Assembly: GCA_025060615.1 (NCBI GenBank)
Contig: JANXBS010000017.1
Span: 26,081 to 90,080, forward strand
Direction of reading: 5' to 3'
Origin: Anaerolineae bacterium
Lineage (GTDB): Bacteria > Chloroflexota > Anaerolineae > DUEN01
DNA length: 64,000 nt
The notes beneath the pieces are model-generated. The model was not told the origin of the DNA. It saw only the letters and a program-made list of their open reading frames with translations, and did no database searches. Shown in pieces: positions 45,310-53,732 of the stretch; the first letter of the stretch is position 1; each line of letters opens with the position of its first letter. A program made the translations under genes and the position numbers.

Positions 45310-46203
45310 CTATCCTTTGATTCCGGTCAGCGTGATTCCCTCGATGAATTGCCGCTGGGCAAAGAAAAAGACGATTACAATCGGAGCTGTGACGACGGTA
45401 GAAGCTGCCATCATCAGATCCCATTGCGTCCGATATTGCCCACGAAACGCAGCGAGGCCGACGGCCAGCGTGTACTTATTGCCATCCGTGAGGAAGATCA
45501 ACGGCCCCAAGAAGTCATTCCAGCAATACAGGAACGTGAAGAGGGCGACTGTGGCCAGAGCCGGCTTGGCCAGCGGCATAACTACATGCCAATAAATCCG
45601 CAACTCTGAAGCTCCATCCATGCGGGCGGCGTCGGACAGGTCCATGGGGATCGTTAAAAAGAACTGGCGAAGGAGGAAGATAAAAAAGGCGGCGCCCATG
45701 AAGTTGGGCACAATCAACGGCTTGAAGCTGTTGACCCAGCCGATTTTGCTGAAGATGAGATAAAGCGGGATCATCGTCACCGGGTAGGGGACCATCATCG
45801 TCGCCAACGTGATGATGAACCAGAAGTTACGTCCCCACCATCGCAATCGGGCAAACGCATAGGCCACCAGCGAACTGGAAAGCACGATGCCAATAGTTGA
45901 AAGGACAGCATAGTACAGGCTATTCTTGAGGAACAGCAAGAACTTGAAAGAGGGATTGTTGAGCGCTTTGGCATAGTTGTCCCACATGGGCGGATCAGGT
46001 ATCCAGACCAGTGGGTAAACGAAAATTTGTGACTTAGGTTTTAGCGACGTGCTGATCATCCACGCCAAGGGCAAGAGAAAGGCCACGGCTGTGAGGGAAA
46101 GTATGAAAAAAACCACGACCTTTGTGAGCAAGCGCGTGAAATGCATCCCGCGCATAAGCCTCCACGCTTGACCCGTCACTTCTCGCTGCGCCCACTGCGC
46201 CAT
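45310..46203 (-). CDS. Carbohydrate ABC transporter permease, MalG type (cassette 1)
   Basis: This 297-residue permease has six membrane segments (VVVFFILSLTAVAFLLPLAW and others) and the EAA loop LSDAARMDGASELRIYWHVVMPLAKPAL. It ends QFIEGITLTGIKG, the MalG family C-terminus. It is transcribed after the MalF-type gene, 22 bp apart, and before giant paralogue B. It imports the sugar bound by the protein encoded at 47374-48765. Confidence 0.94.
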   Translation of the reverse strand: MAQWAQREVTGQAWRLMRGMHFTRLLTKVVVFFILSLTAVAFLLPLAWMISTSLKPKSQIFVYPLVWIPDPPMWDNYAKALNNPSFKFLLFLKNSLYYAVLSTIGIVLSSSLVAYAFARLRWWGRNFWFIITLATMMVPYPVTMIPLYLIFSKIGWVNSFKPLIVPNFMGAAFFIFLLRQFFLTIPMDLSDAARMDGASELRIYWHVVMPLAKPALATVALFTFLYCWNDFLGPLIFLTDGNKYTLAVGLAAFRGQYRTQWDLMMAASTVVTAPIVIVFFFAQRQFIEGITLTGIKG

Positions 46204-46225
46204 ATTCGCCTCCCCTACTTGGTCA

Positions 46226-47191
46226 TCACCGTTGCTCCCCTTCGTAATACACCCATCTTCTAGATGTCCCCAACACGAGCAGCGTCAAAGCCAGGATGAT
46301 CACAAACAACACCAATGCTAGTGCCGAGGCGTATCCCATGTTGAAAAACTGAAAGGCGCGGCGCCACAGGTAGTAGACGTAGAAGAGCGTAGACCAGAGC
46401 GGCCCTCCCTCGGAGATGATGTAGACCTGCGTAAAAATCTGGAACGCGCCAATGAGGCCTGTTACCAGGTTGAAGAAGATGGTCGGTGTGAGCATTGGCA
46501 GCGTGATAGCGCGGAAACGCTGGAATGTGTTTGCCCCGTCTATTTCGGCGGCCTCGTAGAGATGCTGCGGGATGTCTTGCAGACCAGCTAGGAAAATGAT
46601 CGTTGTCGGCCCAATGCCCCACAGGCTCATCAAGATAAAGGCCGGCTTCGACCACACTTCACTGGTCAGCCAAGGCGGACGATACAGCCCTAGCCGTCCT
46701 AACAGGTCGTTGATAAGGCCAAACTCGGGATTTAAGATCCAAGCCCACACTACTGACGCTGCCACCACCGGTACGATGGAAGGCAGGAAAAAGGTAGCCC
46801 GGAAAAACGATCGAAGGGGAATCTTCTGATTTAAGAGGATGGCCAGCCAGAGAGCCACCACAAGTCCCAGCGGCACCGAGAAGAGGGCATAATAACCGGT
46901 GTTGTATAGTGATTTCCAGAACAGCTCGTCCTCAAAGAACATCTCACCGTAGTTCCGCAGCCCGATCCAGCGCGCTGGCTGTAAGACACTATATTCAGTG
47001 AAGCTGTAATAGAACGCGGCGCCAATGGGATAGGCCGTAAACAGAACCAGGTTGAGCAGCCAAGGTAAGGCAAAAAGATAACCGGTGAGATGCGCGCGCA
47101 ACACTGAACGTTTAGGCCGTCGCCAAGCGACTAGCCAATGACTAACCGCTTCCCCTGAATGGGCAGAAGATGCAATACTTCTCTGGGCCAT
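46226..47191 (-). CDS. Carbohydrate ABC transporter permease, MalF/UgpA type (cassette 1)
   Basis: This 321-residue permease starts after AAGGGAACG at ATG 47191 (a TTG one codon earlier is possible). It has the MalF-like first span GYLFALPWLLNLVLFTAYPIG and the EAA loop LYEAAEIDGANTFQRFRAITLPMLTPTI, and ends SRRWVYYEGEQR. Spacing to the SBP gene is 182 bp, occupied by a strong hairpin. Confidence 0.94.
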   Translation of the reverse strand: MAQRSIASSAHSGEAVSHWLVAWRRPKRSVLRAHLTGYLFALPWLLNLVLFTAYPIGAAFYYSFTEYSVLQPARWIGLRNYGEMFFEDELFWKSLYNTGYYALFSVPLGLVVALWLAILLNQKIPLRSFFRATFFLPSIVPVVAASVVWAWILNPEFGLINDLLGRLGLYRPPWLTSEVWSKPAFILMSLWGIGPTTIIFLAGLQDIPQHLYEAAEIDGANTFQRFRAITLPMLTPTIFFNLVTGLIGAFQIFTQVYIISEGGPLWSTLFYVYYLWRRAFQFFNMGYASALALVLFVIILALTLLVLGTSRRWVYYEGEQR

Positions 47192-47264
47192 CAAAGCGTT
47201 CCCTTGAAGTGAAGAGGTGAAGACCTCTTCGAGAAAAGTCTATTTTAAGCACCTGGATTTGTCG

Positions 47265-47299
47265 GCTGGGGCTCAAGAGCTTTTTTCTTGAGCCCCAGC
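47265..47299 (-). other. Hairpin after the binding-protein gene (cassette 1)
   Basis: A 13-bp perfect stem (47265-47277 with 47287-47299, GCTGGGGCTCAAG) has a 9-nt loop rich in T (A on the transcript). It is between the binding-protein and MalF genes, about 75 nt after the former. No T-run follows on the minus strand, so it looks like an mRNA 3'-end stabiliser or partial terminator. Confidence 0.8.
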
Positions 47300-47373
47300 T
47301 AGGGGGGCGCAAAGCCATTTATAAAGGGGATTTACCTCTCGATCACCCTTCAAAGGCCTTTTTTCCGCCCCTG

Positions 47374-48765
47374 TTACACCTTGCCCAACACCTTATCCAG
47401 TTCCTTTTGGGTCGCCTCTTGCGCTTCCAGCAAGGCCTGCTCGGGTGTCATTTTGCCGCGTACCACATTGTCGCGCGCGTTGTTGAGCTGAGAGTTCCAG
47501 AAGCTGCGCACCGGCATCAGCGGCTCATGGTGAGCGTAAGCTAGCGCATCGTTATATACCTTCCAATAGGCGCGCTCCTCCTCGGTATCCGGCAGAGCCT
47601 TAGGATAGATGTGAGTCTGATCCTTACGAGAGACCATATCGGCGGCCAGCGGCACCCACATGGCGATGCCATCAATGGCCATGAAGGTTGCAAATTTGAA
47701 GGCAGCATCGGGATTTGGGGAGCCCTTAGGCAAGACACAAGCTGATCCCTGGTTAACCGTTGCGTTTTTAGCTCCATCACGATAGGGTAGCGGCCAGACC
47801 ACATACTTCAGGTTAGGCGCATACTCGTTCTTGGACGACATGACCCAGCTTCCGTAGAATACGATACCCAGCTTCCCACGGAAGAAGGGGTCATCAGCGG
47901 TCATATGGCCTCCTAACCCCTGTTGGAACCGCTCAATGGCCTCGCCACCATATTTGTCAGCATACTGCTTGATCCAATTGAAGGCAGCAATGTTCTCCGG
48001 CGTGACTGCGGTGATCTTCTCATTTTGCTCGTCGTACCACTCGCCGCCCGCCAACCAACCCAATAAGTCTACCCGTGACCCCCATGGGATAAAGCCGACG
48101 CGTTGATAGCCACTCTGAGCATCTCCCTGGGTGATCTTCTCGGCGACGACATCCACCTCCGACCACGTGATCGGCGGCTTTGTAGGATCCAGCCCAACCT
48201 CATTGAAGATCTCCGCATTGAGCCACGCGGCATAGGTGCCGGACTCGAATGGCAGAGCATATACCTTGCCACGCCACACCACCTCTTTCCACGCTACCTC
48301 AAACCAATCCTCCGGTTTGATTCGCGGCTCCGCGGCGATCCGCTCGTCTAGCGGCATGATCCCACCACGCACTGCCCACTCAATGGCTTCACTGCGGCCG
48401 ATAATCGTAAAATCTGGTGGCGTACCCGCGGGGATAGCCGTGAGCAGCTTGGTACTAAGCTCGCCCCAGGGCACAATGAGCATCTCCACCTGGATTTCCG
48501 ACTGGCTCTCGTTATACTTGTTCACAATTTGTTGCTGGAACTCGCCCCAGCGATCGGCCCAGAAGGTCCAATAGCTGATCTTCACCGGGCCTTTGCCAGC
48601 GGGCTTGGCCTCTTCTGGTTTCGCTTCAGGCGCAGCCGGGGCTGCTTGAGGCGCGCAGGCAGCCCAAAGTGAGGCAACACTGGTCCCCAAGCTCACGCCG
48701 ATCAACCCCCGCAATAGCTCGCGCCGCGTCAAACGCGCTCCCGTCCAGCTCTCTTGCTGTTTCAT
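47374..48765 (-). CDS. Extracellular sugar-binding lipoprotein with Tat signal (cassette 1)
   Basis: This 463-residue solute-binding protein begins with a twin-arginine signal (LTRRELLRGLIGVSLGTS) and lipobox (LWAACAP, Cys near residue 37). The mature domain has PVKISYWTFWADRWGEFQQQ, LLTAIPAGTPPDFTIIGR and a C-terminal MTPEQALLEAQEATQKEL, typical of MalE/UgpB-type family 1 binding proteins. ATG 48765 is preceded by AAGGAGGG. It follows the LacI repressor gene by 152 bp and heads the structural genes of the cluster. Confidence 0.95.
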   Translation of the reverse strand: MKQQESWTGARLTRRELLRGLIGVSLGTSVASLWAACAPQAAPAAPEAKPEEAKPAGKGPVKISYWTFWADRWGEFQQQIVNKYNESQSEIQVEMLIVPWGELSTKLLTAIPAGTPPDFTIIGRSEAIEWAVRGGIMPLDERIAAEPRIKPEDWFEVAWKEVVWRGKVYALPFESGTYAAWLNAEIFNEVGLDPTKPPITWSEVDVVAEKITQGDAQSGYQRVGFIPWGSRVDLLGWLAGGEWYDEQNEKITAVTPENIAAFNWIKQYADKYGGEAIERFQQGLGGHMTADDPFFRGKLGIVFYGSWVMSSKNEYAPNLKYVVWPLPYRDGAKNATVNQGSACVLPKGSPNPDAAFKFATFMAIDGIAMWVPLAADMVSRKDQTHIYPKALPDTEEERAYWKVYNDALAYAHHEPLMPVRSFWNSQLNNARDNVVRGKMTPEQALLEAQEATQKELDKVLGKV

Positions 48766-48917
48766 AGGGTGCCCTCCTTTCTGGCTCTGCAAAACCACCC
48801 ACGGACAATCGCCAGCTTACCCACTCAAACATAGAGGGGAAACATCCCAATGAGGCAAGGGATCCACCACCATCCCGAATAGGCATCACCTCCTTAACGA
48901 AATGATTTAGTGGCGTT

Positions 48918-49985
48918 TTAATCGATCATCCATCCAGCGAGAGCATTCTCAGATTCACTCTCAGGCCCATAGCAGGGAGGCCCGGTTGAGCTCCGCAGTA
49001 CCAACTCAAAATCAATCTCCACATATGACAGCGGCCGTTGGGGATCTTCGATCCGCTTCAACAGCAGCTCTAGCGCTGTCTCCGCCAACCTAGCATGGCT
49101 GATCTGCACGGCCGTAATCGGGGGCACCGAGAACGAGAACCAGTCCACGTCATCAAAACAAATAAGGGACATCTCTTTCGGAATCGCCACCCCTTGACGA
49201 CGCAACAACTTGATGACACCAGGCATGATTGCGTTGCTGGCAACGAAGATGGCCGTGGGCGGCGAAGGCAATTGGAGTAGCTCAGATGCGGCTGTTTCCC
49301 CCCAAGCGCTCAATGCTACCCCTAATTTCACCCGTTGCTCATCTACTGACAAGCTGGCATCGCTCAGGGCGGCCAGATATCCCTGCCAACGGGCATAGTT
49401 GCTGCTATAGCGGACATCACCGCCGATATAGCCGATCGCGCGATGCCCTAGCCGGATCAAATGTTGCGTGGCGGCATAACTTCCATCGTAATCGGCAAAT
49501 ACCACCGTGTCCAGGACATCCCCTGGCACGCGGCGAACGATAGAAACGGCCGGGATCCGTTGCCGAAGCAGGTAATCCACCAGCTCTCGATCGCGGCTGG
49601 AAGGCACCCAGATTAGCCCGGCCACATCCTGGCCGATCATGTCATACACGATGGCCTGCTCCAAGAGCGGATCATCGCGCGTAGATGACAGAAGCAGATG
49701 GTAACCCGATCCTGCCAGTAACTGGCTGATCGCGTCCGCTAACGCAGTGTAATAAGCGTTCAGCAGATTGGGGATGATCAGCCCAATACCACAACTGGAC
49801 CGCTGTCGGAGCCCTCTGGCTCGCAAATTGGGATGATAACCAAGCAGCTTGGCCGCCTCTAGAACCCGCTGGCGCGCAGCTAGGGACGCGTAGCCCTTGC
49901 CATTCAGCACCCGAGACGCTGTAGCCACAGAAGTATTAGCTAACATGGCTACGTCTTTCAAGCTGGCCCGTCTGTCGCGAGGCAT
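48918..49985 (-). CDS. LacI-family transcriptional regulator
   Basis: This 355-residue repressor has the LacI HTH at the N-terminus (SLKDVAMLANTSVATASRVLNGKGYAS) with the hinge helix (RARGLRQRSS), then a periplasmic-binding-protein-like effector domain with SCGIGLIIPNLLNAYYTALADAI, GQDVAGLIWVP, ALGYIGGD-like HRAIGYIGGD and a C-terminal QRPLSYVEIDFELVLRSST. It is the first gene of the long minus-strand series. A LacI-type operator lies just downstream of its own promoter, so it controls itself and, through read-through, the sugar genes that follow. The effector is presumably the imported sugar or its product. Confidence 0.95.
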   Translation of the reverse strand: MPRDRRASLKDVAMLANTSVATASRVLNGKGYASLAARQRVLEAAKLLGYHPNLRARGLRQRSSCGIGLIIPNLLNAYYTALADAISQLLAGSGYHLLLSSTRDDPLLEQAIVYDMIGQDVAGLIWVPSSRDRELVDYLLRQRIPAVSIVRRVPGDVLDTVVFADYDGSYAATQHLIRLGHRAIGYIGGDVRYSSNYARWQGYLAALSDASLSVDEQRVKLGVALSAWGETAASELLQLPSPPTAIFVASNAIMPGVIKLLRRQGVAIPKEMSLICFDDVDWFSFSVPPITAVQISHARLAETALELLLKRIEDPQRPLSYVEIDFELVLRSSTGPPCYGPESESENALAGWMID

Positions 49986-50013
49986 GACTCCACTACTCCA
50001 AGTAGAAACAATG

Positions 50014-50027
50014 TGAGAACGTTTACA
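50014..50027 (-). promoter_or_regulatory. LacI-family operator
   Basis: TGAGAACGTTTACA is a 14-bp near-palindrome with the LacI-family core AACGTT and outer TG/CA. It lies between the -10 box and the LacI start, at the expected transcription start, an ideal repressing position. No second good copy was seen upstream of other genes. Confidence 0.8.
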
Positions 50028-50032
50028 GACCC

Positions 50033-50061
50033 ATCATAGCACGCGCGACGTGAACTGTCAA
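50033..50061 (-). promoter_or_regulatory. Promoter of the LacI-headed catabolic cluster
   Basis: On the minus strand a perfect TTGACA (50056-50061), a 17-bp spacer and TATGAT (50033-50038). The LacI operator follows directly. Confidence 0.8.
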
Positions 50062-50503
50062 GACCCCTCTGTTAGGACTTTTTATTGTGCCTTTTTCCGA
50101 AAATATGCCAACTTTTTCTGAAGCTACAGGGTTATAGCCTCTCCCCTATGGGCTGGAGCAGATTCCTGACCCGCGGCACAAAAGGGCAACGCCTTGAGGG
50201 ACGCATGCTGATGGCGCTCATCAGTATAGCCTCAGCGGCTGGCTAGAAGACCGCTTAGTTTCATAGCTGCGTGGATCGAAGGGCATGTTCCAGACCCGTA
50301 GGAGCAGCTTCACCCTAAGAGGCATTGGCTGCCAAGTCCCACTACTATCCGGCAAGTCTTGTAGCGCTTCCACTGCGAGCGGGCAGAACAGCAGATGGCT
50401 GCCTACCATGCTGCCTTAGATCAAGCTGAGGGCGCAGTAAGCGGTGCTCTGATCGTCGGCAATTGCGCTGAAGCGGGAATGTAGCGGGGGCTCTGGGGAC
50501 TTT
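50062..50503. other. Intergenic region without a supported gene
   Basis: About 440 bp between the LacI promoter and the DUF1232 gene. A 62-codon minus-strand frame at 50221-50409 has no recognisable features. A CTGATGGCGCTCATCAG inverted repeat lies near 50208. No tRNA or terminator with a T-run was seen. It may be decayed sequence. Confidence 0.4.
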
Positions 50504-50995
50504 CTATCGCTGGCTGACGCGCTTTAGCCGCAGGGTGAGCACGTGGCCCAGGATCTGTTCGCCGCGGGCGGCCAGCCAGCGGATCTTCTCTAGCACATCC
50601 TCCTCGCCTTCCCAGTGCTCCTTCAGGATCGTCGGATCCAGTGCGTTCAGTTGCTCAGCAACCGTATGCAATAGCCACGCCGCGACAAATACGTCATCCA
50701 GCATCCCTACTGGCCCCAGGAGATCGGGGATGACGTCTACAGGCATCAGGAAATAGGCCAACCCGGCCGCCACCTTGGCCTTGACACTTCCTGGCACGCG
50801 CGGGTCAGTAGCCAGCCGAGAGAGGAGCACAAACAGATCGGGGGCAGCCAGCAGGTACTCTAACTTAGCGGGGTCCAGCTGACGCTCCCTCCCCCACTGC
50901 TTCACCCTCTCCCGCAGAGCACGATAGAAACTGGCCTCCCTACGCGAGCGAAAGCCCTCATCCCTCGGTTCTACGATCTCTCCTTTCAAAGCCAC
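50504..50995 (-). CDS. DUF1232 (YkvA-like) protein
   Basis: This 163-residue protein contains the DUF1232 core around residues 80-120: KVAAGLAYFLMPVDVIPDLL, then GMLDDVFVAAWLL. The domain has two short hydrophobic stretches and an acidic pair, and its function is unknown. An N-terminal helical part precedes it. The start was placed at GTG 50995 because GAGGAGG lies 7-8 nt upstream, and the promoter at 51032-51060 would begin transcription downstream of the longer ATG at 51028. A palindrome overlaps that promoter, so an unknown regulator controls it. Confidence 0.85.
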   Translation of the reverse strand: MALKGEIVEPRDEGFRSRREASFYRALRERVKQWGRERQLDPAKLEYLLAAPDLFVLLSRLATDPRVPGSVKAKVAAGLAYFLMPVDVIPDLLGPVGMLDDVFVAAWLLHTVAEQLNALDPTILKEHWEGEEDVLEKIRWLAARGEQILGHVLTLRLKRVSQR

Positions 50996-51028
50996 CTCTT
51001 TGCCTCCTCGATCAGCCCTGTTGTCCAT

Positions 51029-51042
51029 GCCGTTATAACGGC
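51029..51042. promoter_or_regulatory. Perfect 14-bp palindrome (operator candidate)
   Basis: GCCGTTATAACGGC is a perfect palindrome overlapping the -10 box of the DUF1232 promoter. Its position suits a repressor site; the protein that binds it is not known. Confidence 0.6.
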
Positions 51043-51060
51043 TCTTGCGCTAACTGTCAA
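51032..51060 (-). promoter_or_regulatory. Promoter of the DUF1232 gene
   Basis: A perfect TTGACA (51055-51060), a 17-bp spacer and TATAAC (51032-51037) on the minus strand. Confidence 0.75.
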
Positions 51061-51275
51061 CCAAACGCGCCCTCGTTATCCCATTCGAACAGGGGATGCC
51101 ATAGCTGAAAGGGCCCGTCCTTAGGTTCGTCAAGCTAAAGAGATGTCCTCGTTCCCCATGCCCTTTCTTCGGTATAATGATGCTAGATGGGACAGACCTT
51201 CCCTTGCGTCCACGAAACCTAACGCAAAAGGGGTTGGCCAAAGCTTCTCAGACACCCCCGGATGGGAGAGGAGGC

Positions 51276-53495
51276 ATGATGGAGCGAGCAGGAAGCGCGG
51301 AGCCCTGGCCCTATCAAGACGACATCCTATGGCTGCGGACTAGCGCCTTGCGTCGCCTGATAACAGCCGGCCTGGCGCTCGGGCTCCTGTGGTACGCATA
51401 CGTGGCCGGCTGGCTGGAGATCGTCAGCCTGCGCGCGTGGAGCGGCCCGATGACCCTGGTTGGATTCAGCGCGCTGGCCCATCGGCTATTAGGCCGCCAG
51501 GGGTTTGTGCCCGCGGCCTGTGTGTTCACAGCCGGCGTCGCCTTCAGCGTGATCGTGGCCACCTGGGCTTACGCGAACGCCGAAGCAATTTTGCTGTTAT
51601 CGCTGGCGGTGGGGATCGCCGGCCTGCTGATCGGCCCGAGGGCTGGATTCCTAGCGGCGATGACCACTGCCGGCACCCTTGCGGCTAGCGTTCTCCTCCC
51701 CCCCGCGCCGTTGCTTTCCCCTTCGCTGGCATGGCTGACCAGCCTGGCTGCCTTCCTGATGGCACTTCTGCTATGGGTGGCGATGTATCCGCTGCAAATG
51801 GCGCTGCACTGGAGCTGGTCTAGCTATGAGCGCGCCCAGCAGCAGACGAGAGCGGTGCAGGAACACCGCGCCCAACTGAGCCGCGCGCTCAAAGACCTAG
51901 ACCTGGCCTATCGCCGCTTGGAAACCATGGCGGTCGAGCTGGAGCGGGCCCGCAAGGCTGCTGACGAGGCCCGTCGCCTGAAGGCCGAGTTCGCCGCCAA
52001 CATTAGCCACGAGCTGCGCACCCCGCTCAACCTGATCATCGGCTTCAGCGAGATGATGGCAATGGCTCCTCACACCTATGGCGAGCCGCTGCCAGCCAGT
52101 TATCGCGGCGACGTGCAAGCCATCTACCGCAACGCCAAACACCTCTCCAACTTGATCGACGACGTGCTGGACCTGAGCCAGATCGAGGCCGGGCGCATGG
52201 GGCTGGTCAAGGAGCCCATTTCGATCCAGGTTGTGATAGATGAGGCGATATCTACCGTGTCGCATCTGTTCGAAAGCAAGAAGCTCTCACTCACAACGGA
52301 GATCCCAGACGATCTCCCCCTGATCCCGGCCGATCGCACCCGGGTGCGCCAGGTGTTGATCAACTTGCTCAACAACGCTGCCCGTTTCACCGACCAGGGA
52401 GGCGTGACTATCAAGGTGACTGCCGACCGTCGGGAGCTGACGGTGGCTGTCGCTGACACGGGAATCGGAATCGCTGAGGAGGATCTACCGAAGGTGTTTG
52501 AGGAGTTCCGACAATTGGATGCCTCGATCCGGCGTCGTTCCGGCGGCAGCGGCCTGGGGCTAGCGATTAGCAAGAAGTTCGTGGAGCTGCATGGGGGACG
52601 GATGTGGGTGACTAGCAAAATGGGAGAGGGGACCACCTTCTATTTCACCTTGCCGGTGCGAGAGGAGCTGGGGATCAGCCGATTGCCCCCCGCCTGGGAG
52701 ACATGGGCACACCCGACGTCAAGCCGGGATGGCCAGAGGACGATCGTCGTGGTGGACGAGGAGCCGGCGACCGTCAGGCTTTTCCAACGGTACCTGGACG
52801 ACTATCAAGTGCTCGCCGCGGCCAACGAGGAGGAGGCGCGGCAGCTAGCAGCCCGGCAGGCGATCCATGCGATCGTGGTCGTCTCCTCGTCGGGCGAGTC
52901 GGGCTGGCTGCAACTTCGCCGAGCGCGCGAGGGACTGCCCACCGTGCCAGTCATCGTCTGCACGTTGCGGGGCGGGCCCAGGATCGCTCGACCCCCAGGC
53001 GTAGTCAGCTATCTGGTGAAGCCCGTCGCGCGCGAGCAGTTCCTGGCGGCGCTGGAGGCTCTAGGGGAGCAGGTGCGGAGCCTGCTGATTGTGGATGATG
53101 ATCCGGAGGTGGTGCGCCTGCTAAGCCGCATGGCGCACCTGGCCCCGCGGCCGTTCCAGGTGATGAGGGCCTACGGGGGAGCGCAGGCGCTGACCTTGCT
53201 CCGTCGGCGACGGCCGGGGGCGGTGGTATTGGATCTGTTGATGCCCGAAGTGGATGGGTATACGGTGTTGGAACACATGCAAGCGGACGAACGGCTACGG
53301 GAGATCCCAGTGATCGTGGTCACAGCGAAGGGGCAGGAAGAGGAGGTGATCACGGCCGGGCTAGTGGGCGTCACCCGCCGAGATGGGCTTTCAGTGGGAG
53401 AGCTGATGCGCTGTCTTCGAGCGAGCCTAGATGCACTGCGCCCGCCGGCCCTGATCCACACCGCGCCAGCGCTTTCAACCACATCTCCCGCGTGA
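51276..53495 (+). CDS. Membrane hybrid histidine kinase with two receiver domains
   Basis: The 739-residue protein has about five or six N-terminal membrane segments (residues 25-185), a coiled-coil linker, the HisKA box EFAANISHELRTPLNLIIGF (phospho-His), HATPase motifs (INLLNNAARFTD, VADTGIGIAEEDL, GGSGLGLAISKK) and two receiver-like domains. The first receiver (TIVVVDEEPATVRLFQRY) lacks a phosphoacceptor Asp; the segment reads AIVVVSSSGESGW. The second has LLIVDDDPEVV and the Asp in VVLDLLMPEVDGY. ATG 51276 has GGAGAGGAGG upstream; longer frames lack an RBS. The last 15 or so residues are read from DNA that on the other strand encodes a receiver remnant. Confidence 0.92.
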   Translation: MMERAGSAEPWPYQDDILWLRTSALRRLITAGLALGLLWYAYVAGWLEIVSLRAWSGPMTLVGFSALAHRLLGRQGFVPAACVFTAGVAFSVIVATWAYANAEAILLLSLAVGIAGLLIGPRAGFLAAMTTAGTLAASVLLPPAPLLSPSLAWLTSLAAFLMALLLWVAMYPLQMALHWSWSSYERAQQQTRAVQEHRAQLSRALKDLDLAYRRLETMAVELERARKAADEARRLKAEFAANISHELRTPLNLIIGFSEMMAMAPHTYGEPLPASYRGDVQAIYRNAKHLSNLIDDVLDLSQIEAGRMGLVKEPISIQVVIDEAISTVSHLFESKKLSLTTEIPDDLPLIPADRTRVRQVLINLLNNAARFTDQGGVTIKVTADRRELTVAVADTGIGIAEEDLPKVFEEFRQLDASIRRRSGGSGLGLAISKKFVELHGGRMWVTSKMGEGTTFYFTLPVREELGISRLPPAWETWAHPTSSRDGQRTIVVVDEEPATVRLFQRYLDDYQVLAAANEEEARQLAARQAIHAIVVVSSSGESGWLQLRRAREGLPTVPVIVCTLRGGPRIARPPGVVSYLVKPVAREQFLAALEALGEQVRSLLIVDDDPEVVRLLSRMAHLAPRPFQVMRAYGGAQALTLLRRRRPGAVVLDLLMPEVDGYTVLEHMQADERLREIPVIVVTAKGQEEEVITAGLVGVTRRDGLSVGELMRCLRASLDALRPPALIHTAPALSTTSPA

Positions 53496-53522
53496 TAGGC
53501 TTGGCCAGGAAGTCGGCAGCCT
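53461..53522 (-). pseudogene. Remnant of a receiver-domain C-terminus
   Basis: Minus-strand translation gives AADFLAKPITREMWLKALAR, nearly identical in kind to the C-terminus of the downstream regulator (AADFLAKPITQEMLLRALAR at 53739-53801). It overlaps the end of the histidine kinase on the opposite strand. It appears to be all that is left of a second regulator gene or a duplicated end. Confidence 0.75.
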
Positions 53523-53569
53523 CCATCGTCATTGCGGAGGGAGCCAGTTATCTACTTCCCGTGCGCGCT

Positions 53570-53692
53570 TTGTCCCTGAATTTAGGCGAGCGGGCAGCTC
53601 TTTCGCTGATGGCCCGTCATCCTAATGCCATCCTGTTAATTGATGACTCGGCAGCTCGATTGGCAGCTAAAGGACTGGGGTGCCGGGTGCAC
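53570..53692 (+). pseudogene. DUF3368 (PIN-related) C-terminal remnant
   Basis: The frame reads LNLGERAALSLMARHPNAIL then LIDDSAARLAAKGLGCRVH, which matches the C-terminal half of DUF3368/PIN-type nucleic-acid-binding proteins: GE(R)xAI-like helix, LLIDDxxAR and a closing glycine-rich strand. The N-terminal half and a proper start are missing; the open frame begins on the histidine kinase stop. It is a broken piece of a probable toxin-type gene, now in the gap between two signalling genes. Confidence 0.6.
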
Positions 53693-53732
53693 AGAAGCAT
53701 TAGCATCTTCTCTCTTTTCCATGTGCCAACGC

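Noticed and set aside
48885..48896. ATCACCTCCTTA, identical to the 3' end of 16S rRNA
   Set aside because: On the coding (minus) strand it is an ideal Shine-Dalgarno, but no sensible gene begins after it; the frame that follows runs out of phase into the binding-protein gene. It is not an rRNA remnant, as nothing around it is rRNA-like.
50221..50409. 62-codon minus-strand frame in the LacI/DUF1232 gap
   Set aside because: No RBS, no recognisable motif and no conserved features; it may be chance.
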